This document shows, in pieces, positions 1 through 5,965 of a stretch of 28,227 bases of DNA (its first letter is position 1; the number at the start of each line of letters is the position of its first letter). The stretch spans positions 1-28,227 of the forward strand of contig JAFRRE010000053.1 in NCBI GenBank assembly GCA_017428285.1. Reading direction: 5' to 3'. The notes below the pieces were generated by a model that searched no databases, was not told where the DNA came from, and was given only the letters and a program-made list of their open reading frames with translations. This stretch comes from Bacteroidales bacterium. GTDB taxonomy: Bacteria > Bacteroidota > Bacteroidia > Bacteroidales > F082. The position numbers and the translations under genes were made by a program.

Positions 1-53
1 AAATCCAATATGTTACAAAAAACCTCTTTTGACATTGTCTATCAAATTTGTCA

Positions 54-84
54 AAAAAGAGACGCGATAATCGCGTCTCTTTTT
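54..84. terminator. Perfect palindrome, probable bidirectional terminator
   Basis: Two 15-base arms (54-68 and 70-84) are exact inverted complements around a single base. The arms start with a run of A and end with a run of T, so either strand would form a GC-rich hairpin followed by U residues. It lies about 50 bases downstream of the minus-strand S46 gene, where it could end that transcript. Confidence 0.65.
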
Positions 85-101
85 GCAATGTGAGATTCTG
101 A

Positions 102-125
102 GGAGGCGATAATCGCGTCTCTACA
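102..125. repeat. Second, partial copy of the GCGATAATCGC palindrome
   Basis: The core GCGATAATCGCGTCTCT of the palindrome at 54-84 recurs at 106-122 and continues as ACAA. The left arm here is GAGGCGAT instead of GAGACGCGAT. Two copies within 70 bases suggest a short dispersed palindromic element rather than a lone terminator. That reading is an inference. Confidence 0.5.
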
Positions 126-133
126 AGCCTACA

Positions 134-2347
134 TTAAATCTTTTCCTCTTCCACGCGCAGCGGCTTGGGTTCGCTCTTGCGGATGTCGAGTTCGTTGATG
201 AGGTTTGTGGCACCGGCGTACTTGTCGATGATGAAGAGCACGTAACGCACATCGACATTGATGGTGCGCTGCAGTTTGGGCTCAAAGTTGACATCGCCGC
301 TCATGGCTTCCCAGTTGCCGTCGAAGGCGAGACCGATGAGTTCGCCCTTGCCGTTCATGATGGGGCTACCAGAGTTGCCACCAGTGATGTCGTTGGTCGA
401 CAGGAAGCACACAACGAGTTCGCCATTATCGTCGGAATAAGCACCGAAGTCCTTCTTCTCGATGAGGTCGATGAGGCGCTTGGGGGCGTCAAACTCATAG
501 TCGCCAGGGATATACTTTTCGAGGATACCGTTGGCGGTGCAGATGTAGTCGTAGTGAACTGCATCGGCGGGCATGTAGTCTTGCACCGAACCGTAGCTCA
601 TACGCATGGTCGAGTTGGCATCGGGATAGAGGCTCTTGTCAGGTTGAGTGGCGGCGTAGTACTCACGAAGACCTTTCACGAAGACATGGTCGTTCTCGCT
701 GACAGTCTGCATGGCTTGACGATACTCACCCACATGGTTCATGATGACTTCCATCATAGAAGTGTTCATGATGTAAGCATAATCCTTGCCAATCTTCTTG
801 GGTTTCGGGTTGGCGATGAAAGCCTTGATGCTTTCAGGCGTGGCGAAGATGGAGTTGGTGTAGACATCCTCAGTGAAAGCGTCAATGTCGCCCTTGAATT
901 TCTTGTCGATGATGGTGTAAATCTCGGGCAGTTCCTCGGCCTTGAAGGCATTCTTGTAAGTCTTCAGCATCTCGGCAAAGGTCTTCTTTTCCACCTGTGG
1001 GTCGGTCTCGGCAAAGAGCTCATCGACATTCATCTGCTGAAGCAGCGTCAGTGCCATGGCCTCAGCGTCTTTGTCCTTGTCCATATAAGCCTGATAGTAG
1101 GAACCAAACTGAGCTGCGATGCCAGCGGCGCCAACACTCGAAATAAAGTTGGGATAATAGACATACTTGGCCACTTCACCCAAGTTCTTGTAGGCTTCCT
1201 TCAAGTTCGGGAGGGCATTCTTGTATTCGGTCTTGTTATTCTTGTTCACCCAATTGGTGAAGTCTTTTTCAAGGGCCACCTTGCTCTCGCTCACCTTGTT
1301 TTTGCGGAGCATCTTGCACTGGCCAATGAAATTCTTCCAAGTGTTGGCCAAACCAGCATGGTTGTCGGCATACATCAGGTTGATGTGTTCGTCTACCTTC
1401 ATGTATTCTTCCATAACTTCGAGTTGCTTGCCGAAGACATCAATAATGGTGGGATAGAAAGTGTCCACATTGTAGTCAATGCCATAGCTCGACATATAAC
1501 GCTCGGTGCTGCCCGGGAAGCCCCAAATCATGGTGAAGTCGTCTTTCTGCACACCGTCGAGGCTGATGGGAAGGTGATGCTTGGGGGTCAGCGGCACATT
1601 GTCCTTGCTGTAAGCGGCAGGATTACCGTTCTTGTCGGCATAGACGCGGAAAATCGAGAAGTCGCCAGTGTGGCGGGGCCACATCCAGTTGTCGGTGTCG
1701 CCGCCGAACTTGCCAATCGAAGAGTTGGCAACGCCCACGAGACGCACATCGGGGAACACTTGATAAACGAACATGTAGTACTCATTACCCTCAAAGAAAC
1801 CTTTGATAACTGGGTTGTACTTGCCATTTTCTGAAGCAGCTGTTTCCAGCTCTTTGATTTTCTTGCGAATGGCAGCTTGTTGATCCTGATAGTCCATACC
1901 GTCTTTTACCTCGGCAAGAATGACTTTCGTCACATCTTCCATACGAATGAGGAAGCTGGCGGTCATTTCGGGAGCGGGCAGTTCCTCGCCGTAGTTCTTG
2001 GCCCAGAAGCCGTCGCGGAGATAGTCATGTTGGTCGGAGCTGAGTTTTTGGATGGCGCCATAGCCACAGTGGTGGTTGGTGAAGAGCAAACCGTGTTCGC
2101 TCACAATCTCACCGGTGCAGAAGAAGCCGCGAGGTTGGGCTTCACTGCCGAGGCCTACGATGGCGTCTTTCAGACTGCTGTGGTTAATACTGTAAAGCTC
2201 TTCAGGGGTCAGCTGCAGACCCATCTTCTGCATGTCAACATAATTCAGGCGCTCGACAAACATCGGGAGCCACATGCCTTCATCGGCATACACGCGGCCA
2301 ACCGAAACAAGGATGGCCATTGCAATGATTCCTAATACTTTTTTCAT
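134..2347 (-). CDS. S46 family dipeptidyl-peptidase, DPP7-like
   Basis: Secreted or periplasmic serine peptidase that removes dipeptides from the N terminus of oligopeptides. The 737-residue chain starts with a signal peptide (residues 1-21, ending VYA) followed by DEGMWLP, the usual mature start of the family. The chymotrypsin-like triad is visible: TNHHCGYG (His 92/93), the DTDNWMWPRHTGDF block containing the Asp, and GGNSGSP with Ser659. In Porphyromonas DPP11 an Arg 18 residues after the Ser selects acidic P1 residues. Here that position is Gly677, as in DPP7, so hydrophobic or broad P1 preference is expected. Length matches the family. A paralogue lies at 16974-19115. The specificity call is an inference from one position. 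Confidence 0.93.
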   Translation of the reverse strand: MKKVLGIIAMAILVSVGRVYADEGMWLPMFVERLNYVDMQKMGLQLTPEELYSINHSSLKDAIVGLGSEAQPRGFFCTGEIVSEHGLLFTNHHCGYGAIQKLSSDQHDYLRDGFWAKNYGEELPAPEMTASFLIRMEDVTKVILAEVKDGMDYQDQQAAIRKKIKELETAASENGKYNPVIKGFFEGNEYYMFVYQVFPDVRLVGVANSSIGKFGGDTDNWMWPRHTGDFSIFRVYADKNGNPAAYSKDNVPLTPKHHLPISLDGVQKDDFTMIWGFPGSTERYMSSYGIDYNVDTFYPTIIDVFGKQLEVMEEYMKVDEHINLMYADNHAGLANTWKNFIGQCKMLRKNKVSESKVALEKDFTNWVNKNNKTEYKNALPNLKEAYKNLGEVAKYVYYPNFISSVGAAGIAAQFGSYYQAYMDKDKDAEAMALTLLQQMNVDELFAETDPQVEKKTFAEMLKTYKNAFKAEELPEIYTIIDKKFKGDIDAFTEDVYTNSIFATPESIKAFIANPKPKKIGKDYAYIMNTSMMEVIMNHVGEYRQAMQTVSENDHVFVKGLREYYAATQPDKSLYPDANSTMRMSYGSVQDYMPADAVHYDYICTANGILEKYIPGDYEFDAPKRLIDLIEKKDFGAYSDDNGELVVCFLSTNDITGGNSGSPIMNGKGELIGLAFDGNWEAMSGDVNFEPKLQRTINVDVRYVLFIIDKYAGATNLINELDIRKSEPKPLRVEEEKI

Positions 2348-2518
2348 TGATTTATTAATTATTTAATGTGTAATTATAAATGCATATTTTTGACGCGAGA
2401 CTGCGAGACTATGACTTGTGACAATGACAGCTTAAACAAAAGCAATACAACTGAACGTAATGTAAAAGCTGTCATAGTCATAGTCAATGGTCATAGTCAA
2501 AAAAGTCTCGTAGTCCAA
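2348..2518. repeat. Repeat-rich intergenic with a long imperfect hairpin
   Basis: This 171-base gap separates the C69 gene from the S46 gene. The 10-base arms ATGACAGCTT (2424-2433) and AAGCTGTCAT (2466-2475) are perfect complements. Outside them both sides carry iterations of GACTATGAC/GTCATAGTC, so the pairing can extend imperfectly. The block 2391-2408, GACGCGAGACTGCGAGAC, recurs exactly in inverted orientation at 16936-16953. I see no clear coding potential and no convincing minus-strand TAnnTTTG promoter for the S46 gene, which might therefore be read through from the C69 gene. Confidence 0.55.
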
Positions 2519-4258
2519 TTAATAGGCCTTATATTTATCGCCCGTCTTCTCGATGAGGACACGATAGTACTCATCGCTATATTTGGGGTGCTCGCTCTTG
2601 ATAGGCGTGTATTTCTGTCCAGGTTTCTCGGGCTGGGCAGTGTTCAGGTTGCCGTCCATATACTTCATGAACAGCTCATGGTAGAACTGCTTCCACATTT
2701 GGGTCATCTTGGAGGCTTGGTCGCATGAGAACTTGGTTAATTCCTTCACTTGAGCCTCTCTGCCCTTGATGGTATTGACGCGTTCATCCATAGCGGGGAT
2801 TTCTTTCTCCACCCATCTGGTTTCCAGTTCACGCTGACGCTTGCGAATCTCGGGGTGGATGTAGTCGTATTTGGTGTAAGCCCAGTTGCTCATCTGGTTG
2901 AAGGTCCAGAAGGCGGAGGTCTCCGACCACTCGCTCATCGAGCCGTTGCCTTCGCGGAAGCACTCGGGGATTTCGGTCATGCAAGTGTACATCGGGCAGT
3001 AGACACAGTTGTCGGTGTCGTCAACACCAAACCAAATGATACCACCGATGGGCCATTCCCAATTGCCACGGCTTTGGGCCACGAAACTGAAGCCTGTCTG
3101 CTGGGTGGCGGTGGTGCGCTCATGGACATAATGAACACCATCGACTTCCCAGTCCATAGGACGCCAACGATAGGGGCAGTGGAACGGGCCCGCACCCACG
3201 TCTTGCGACATATCAAGGTCGGTGCCTTCGAGGTGGTCGCGCATGAAGTCCATCATGTCGAGCACACTGACCTTCTTGTTGGGCTTCACCCACAAGGGCA
3301 TACGGTTGGTCGGGAAGTTGTCAGGAGTCTGACACATATTGGCTGTGTAAGGCTGTGCGCGCTTGATGTCGCGACCCGTGGCATAGCCCCAATAGTCTTT
3401 CATGTTGTCGGTCACTTTGTTGAACATGGCCCACACACGCAGGTCGCAGAAGCGGGCACCGTCGAAGGTGACAGGGTTATAGACATCGGAGAACGAAAAC
3501 TTGTCATCGGGACCGTCATAGAGCTTGGCTTGCTTGGCAAAGCTGATGACATCGTCGGCATAGACGCAGTCGATCTTGGGGTCTTTCAAGAGTTTGTCAA
3601 TGTTCTTGAAGGTGATGCTGGTCTTGTTCTTCTTGGCCAGCGGGAAGGTGGTGATACGGGCTTGGTTGGCGTGACCGCTCACATAGCCGTCCGGGATGCG
3701 AAGTGCTACCCAAACAGCACCTTGGTTGTGCTTGCCTTTGCCAATCATCTCGAGAATCCAGCATTCATCAGGGTCGCTGATGCTGAACGACTCACCCTCA
3801 CTGACATAACCGTAGTTGGCCACCAGTTCGCCCATACATTTGATGGCTTCGCGGGCGGTCTTGGCGCGCTGCAAGGTGATGTAAATCAGGCTGCCGTAGT
3901 CGATGATGCCAGGGCCTTCCCAAAGGCTCTCGATGCCACCGTAGGTCGTCTCACCGATGGCCACTTGGTATTCGTTCATATTGCCGACCACATTGTAGGT
4001 GTGTGCCACCTGCGGGATTTGACCGCGGAACATACCGCCATCCCAATCGTACACATCGAGCATAGCACCTGCAGGCCAGTCTTGGGCAGGATAGTGATAG
4101 AGTTCGCCATACAGCACATGACTGTCGGCAGCATAGGAAATCATGCAGGAGCCATCGGTTGAGGCACCTTTGGTGATGAGGAAATTAGTGCAGGCATTGG
4201 CTTTCCCGAAGGAAAAAATGAGGGCCAAAGCCAAGATTGCGGTGAATACTTTTTTCAT
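2519..4258 (-). CDS. C69 family dipeptidase (PepD-like), secreted
   Basis: N-terminal-nucleophile peptidase that cleaves dipeptides. I place the start at 4258, giving 579 residues. The reading frame is open upstream to 4372, but that extension would bury the signal peptide and would start upstream of the promoter at 4296-4303. From 4258 the protein has a clean signal peptide ending ANA, cut directly before Cys23 in CTNFLITKGASTDG. Cys23 is the expected N-terminal nucleophile of the family. Later blocks such as YGYVSEGESFSISDPDECWILEMIGKG are typical of C69. It is transcribed in the same direction as the S46 gene downstream, and together the two look like peptide-degradation functions. Confidence 0.9.
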   Translation of the reverse strand: MKKVFTAILALALIFSFGKANACTNFLITKGASTDGSCMISYAADSHVLYGELYHYPAQDWPAGAMLDVYDWDGGMFRGQIPQVAHTYNVVGNMNEYQVAIGETTYGGIESLWEGPGIIDYGSLIYITLQRAKTAREAIKCMGELVANYGYVSEGESFSISDPDECWILEMIGKGKHNQGAVWVALRIPDGYVSGHANQARITTFPLAKKNKTSITFKNIDKLLKDPKIDCVYADDVISFAKQAKLYDGPDDKFSFSDVYNPVTFDGARFCDLRVWAMFNKVTDNMKDYWGYATGRDIKRAQPYTANMCQTPDNFPTNRMPLWVKPNKKVSVLDMMDFMRDHLEGTDLDMSQDVGAGPFHCPYRWRPMDWEVDGVHYVHERTTATQQTGFSFVAQSRGNWEWPIGGIIWFGVDDTDNCVYCPMYTCMTEIPECFREGNGSMSEWSETSAFWTFNQMSNWAYTKYDYIHPEIRKRQRELETRWVEKEIPAMDERVNTIKGREAQVKELTKFSCDQASKMTQMWKQFYHELFMKYMDGNLNTAQPEKPGQKYTPIKSEHPKYSDEYYRVLIEKTGDKYKAY

Positions 4259-4295
4259 AATGTTATTGATTAATTGTAATTTCAAAATGAGGGCA

Positions 4296-4303
4296 CAAAG
4301 ATA
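4296..4303 (-). promoter_or_regulatory. Promoter -7 element for the C69 dipeptidase
   Basis: On the minus strand this reads TATCTTTG, a full match to the Bacteroidetes -7 consensus TAnnTTTG, with a T-rich stretch about 20 bases upstream. The start codon at 4258 is about 38 bases downstream, which supports that start over the longer frame. Confidence 0.6.
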
Positions 4304-4396
4304 GTAAATTGTTGAATTGAAAATTAACTTCGTTGAATCTTCGATTTGTTTTAATTGTTTAATTGTTTGCATTCAATTGTTTTTCAAGACTATATC

Positions 4397-4454
4397 CGAC
4401 AGCAAACGACAATAAACGACTACTGTCGACAACAAACATTTTTTCAACGGCTTT
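4397..4454 (+). repeat. Phased 10-base repeats, 5' repeat of unit 1
   Basis: Four consecutive 10-base units begin with CGAC: CGACAGCAAA, CGACAATAAA, CGACTACTGT and CGACAACAAA, followed by a T-rich stretch and CAACGGCTTT. The block 4407-4454 matches 5261-5309 with only a few mismatches. Each copy lies immediately upstream of the promoter of a small gene. One-helical-turn spacing suggests a protein-binding array. Confidence 0.6.
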
Positions 4455-4456
4455 TT

Positions 4457-4478
4457 CTTGACAAAGGTGGTTTCTTTG
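4457..4478 (+). promoter_or_regulatory. Promoter of the 4502 gene
   Basis: TTTCTTTG at 4471-4478 matches TAnnTTTG except for the A, with CTTG at 4457-4460 as a possible upstream element at a short spacing. Transcription would start near 4485, 17 bases before the ATG. The equivalent site for the second unit ends with the same TTTGCGG. Confidence 0.45.
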
Positions 4479-4501
4479 CGGAGTGAAAAAATCGTTACAC
4501 T

Positions 4502-5041
4502 ATGGAAAAATCACAGCCAAAAAATGAAATGCCAGAGTTCATCAGAACAAATCTAATAGGCACCCACCACTATTTCTGCATTCCAACCAGCGATAGTGTT
4601 GATTATAGTGTCAGAAGAGCTATCATCCTGCAAGCATACGACATACTCCTTAATAAAAATGGAGGTAAATTGTCGGTACACAATGAGTTTCTTGGTACCA
4701 ACATCGAGATTACCCGAAAAATCAGCAGGAAGAAAGCGTCCAATAATTCTGTAAGACATTGGCAGTCAACTTACGCCATCTTGAAAATTTTAGATGTGGT
4801 CAAATATGCAAATGCGGATGAAATCAAACATTTGCCAGCAAAGGCAGGTATGCAACAAAACAGTGGTTTCTCCTACATCATCCCCTTGGAATATACCTTC
4901 AGACATTCCACAAAACCCTATTTGAACTTTACGGTTGAACTGATTGTCGGTGAAATTCTTCTTGAGAAAGAAGGAAAGCGGCATGTCCAATATAGTGTCG
5001 AACTGATGGAAATGGCTATAAAGAAAGCCGAAAGCAGTTAA
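4502..5041 (+). CDS. Small protein resembling LPD3/PBECR-type BECR-fold domains
   Basis: This 179-residue protein has no signal peptide. The N-terminal half has basic patches (EITRKISRKKASNNSVRHWQ). The C-terminal half runs SYIIPLEYTFRHSTKPYLNFTVELIVGE and then HVQYSVELM. That strand-rich pattern, after a helix reading AILKILDVVKYAN, resembles the LPD3/phage-Barnase-EndoU-ColicinE5/D-RelE (PBECR) domains. In mobile-element polyvalent proteins these normally sit at the C terminus of very large chains. Here the domain stands alone, behind its own promoter and repeat array. Nuclease activity is not shown by the sequence, because I cannot name catalytic residues. It could also be an unrelated hypothetical protein. 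Confidence 0.5.
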   Translation: MEKSQPKNEMPEFIRTNLIGTHHYFCIPTSDSVDYSVRRAIILQAYDILLNKNGGKLSVHNEFLGTNIEITRKISRKKASNNSVRHWQSTYAILKILDVVKYANADEIKHLPAKAGMQQNSGFSYIIPLEYTFRHSTKPYLNFTVELIVGEILLEKEGKRHVQYSVELMEMAIKKAESS

Positions 5042-5082
5042 CCCGACTTATTGTTTTGCAGATCTGCTCTCGGCTTATCTTT

Positions 5083-5112
5083 CTGCCTGCAAAATTACAA
5101 CTTTTTCCGAAA
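5083..5112. repeat. 3' repeat of unit 1 with CTnDOT-like core
   Basis: CTGCCTGCAAAATTACAAC followed by TTTTTC aligns with 5923-5953 (CTGCCAGCAAAAATACAAC and TTTTTC). On the minus strand the core reads GTAATTTTGC, a fit to GTANNTTTGC, the core of CTnDOT-family attachment sites. It also fits a Bacteroidetes -7 element, and the sequence cannot separate the two readings. Confidence 0.45.
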
Positions 5113-5134
5113 CCGAGACGAAAACCTTGAAAAT

Positions 5135-5239
5135 TCACGTTCTTTTCTTGTTGTTCCGCCAATCGGAGTAGTATTTGAAGAAATCGTGATCCAGCAGATC
5201 GCAGATTTTGAGTAGCAGGTCGGTGTAAATACCTATTAG
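5135..5239 (-). pseudogene. Remnant of an XRE-type HTH regulator (C-terminal end only)
   Basis: Minus-strand translation gives a tail reading LIGIYTDLLLKICDLLDHDFF and then KYYSDWRNNKK. This closely resembles the end of short Bacteroidales XRE-family regulators (typically IDTDLLLRISxxLNHDFFxxYS). The preceding HTH helices are missing. In the same frame the sequence instead runs into the 5261-5309 repeat. The fragment lies between the two small-gene units, so it was probably truncated when the second unit arrived. Identification rests on remembered family consensus. Confidence 0.55.
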
Positions 5240-5260
5240 TTGACTAAACAACATTTTATC

Positions 5261-5309
5261 CGACAACAAACGACTACTGTCGACAACAAACGTTTGTTCA
5301 ACGGCTTTG
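5261..5309 (+). repeat. 5' repeat of unit 2 (copy of 4407-4454)
   Basis: CGACAACAAA, CGACTACTGT and CGACAACAAA occur in tandem, followed by CGTTTGTTCAACGGCTTTG. It has three of the four 10-base units seen upstream of 4502 and about four mismatches over the shared 45 bases. It lies just upstream of the promoter of the 5360 gene. Confidence 0.65.
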
Positions 5310-5332
5310 TTTTGGCGGGTTATGCATTTTTG
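5306..5332 (+). promoter_or_regulatory. Promoter of the 5360 gene
   Basis: CATTTTTG at 5325-5332 matches TAnnTTTG except at the first base. TTTG occurs upstream at 5306-5309 and 5311-5314. The ATG is 28 bases downstream of the -7 element. The upstream TTTG falls within the 5' repeat, so the array may control this promoter directly. Confidence 0.4.
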
Positions 5333-5359
5333 CGGCAGAAAAAGAAAACACATTAGTCT

Positions 5360-5836
5360 ATGACAAACAAGAAACCATTCAACAAAGAGAATTCAACCAA
5401 GATTACGTTTTCTGAATTAGTGGAACTTATCGGAACTAGTTGCGACTATAAGTTTTGTATTATTGATGAAAACATTGATGATGAACTGATCGAACTTGCC
5501 GCACAGCACAATATCGACCTAAAAGGATACAAACATGTCATTGAGACCTCAGGGATTCAACATTCTGAGAAACGGCATGGCAACAAAAGTGAAGACAGAA
5601 TGCCTTTGTCATTGCAAGATTACCTACTAATACCTTATATCATTAGGAACAGGGATGAGGTTTCATTCTCTCCGTCTACAACGGCTTCACGTGAAAAAAA
5701 CGTGATACTATATAAAAAGAGAATTGGCTATCAGTATGTATATGTTGATGAAATCAGGAATGGAAAAAACAAAAGCCTGGCTTTCAAGTCTTTTCGCAAA
5801 CGGAAAACGGAAAGCCCCTCCGATGAGAGGGGCTAG
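5360..5836 (+). CDS. Solitary PBECR-type (Barnase/EndoU/ColicinE5/RelE-like) nuclease domain
   Basis: The protein has 158 residues. The C-terminal two thirds carry the pattern I associate with phage-Barnase-EndoU-ColicinE5/D-RelE-like domains: HSEKRHG, then LSLQDYLLIPYIIRNRDEV, then VILYKKRIGYQYVYVDEIRN with K-rich strands. The His pair and following charged residues are candidates for an active site. Such domains normally end large polyvalent proteins of conjugative elements and phages. Here it is a stand-alone gene with the same flanking repeats as its neighbour. No obvious immunity gene accompanies it. A role as toxin or RNase is an inference. Confidence 0.55.
   Translation: MTNKKPFNKENSTKITFSELVELIGTSCDYKFCIIDENIDDELIELAAQHNIDLKGYKHVIETSGIQHSEKRHGNKSEDRMPLSLQDYLLIPYIIRNRDEVSFSPSTTASREKNVILYKKRIGYQYVYVDEIRNGKNKSLAFKSFRKRKTESPSDERG
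5813..5834 (+). terminator. GC-rich hairpin over the stop codon of the 5360 gene
   Basis: AGCCCCTC (5813-5820) and GAGGGGCT (5827-5834) form an 8-base-pair stem with a six-base loop, and the TAG stop (5834-5836) overlaps the right arm. No T-run follows, so it may be an mRNA 3' end stabiliser or a weak terminator. Confidence 0.4.
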
Positions 5837-5922
5837 TCTGTGTTATCACGGGGGGAACATGTCGAAACCCGCCCCTTACGTCTTGATAATCCACTGGTTT
5901 TTCAATCCGTTGCCGCGACCAA

Positions 5923-5953
5923 CTGCCAGCAAAAATACAACAATTTTTCAAAA
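5923..5953. repeat. 3' repeat of unit 2 with CTnDOT-like core
   Basis: This is the counterpart of 5083-5112. The minus-strand core is GTATTTTTGC, again fitting GTANNTTTGC. With the 5' repeats at 4407 and 5261, it shows that two successive units share both flanks although the genes between them are different. Confidence 0.45.
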
Positions 5954-5965
5954 CCCACTATAAAA

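Noticed and set aside
554..1834. Long plus-strand open frame (426 codons) opposite the first S46 gene
   Set aside because: It is the antisense of a confidently identified peptidase, has composition without any motif, and its length follows from the codon bias of the real gene.
2750..4162. Plus-strand open frame of 470 codons opposite the C69 gene
   Set aside because: Shadow frame of the dipeptidase. No signal peptide, domain or promoter of its own.
4397..4454. Short regular repeats considered as a CRISPR array
   Set aside because: Units are 10 bases with no spacers and no cas genes nearby. It fits a protein-binding array better.
5135..5353. Minus-strand 72-codon frame as an intact gene
   Set aside because: Only the last about 34 residues resemble a known family. 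The rest is translation of the repeat, so I call it a remnant.
5089..5938. GTANNTTTGC cores taken as proof of an integrative element
   Set aside because: The same 10 bases fit the Bacteroidetes -7 promoter element and no integrase is in the window, so this is only a suggestion.
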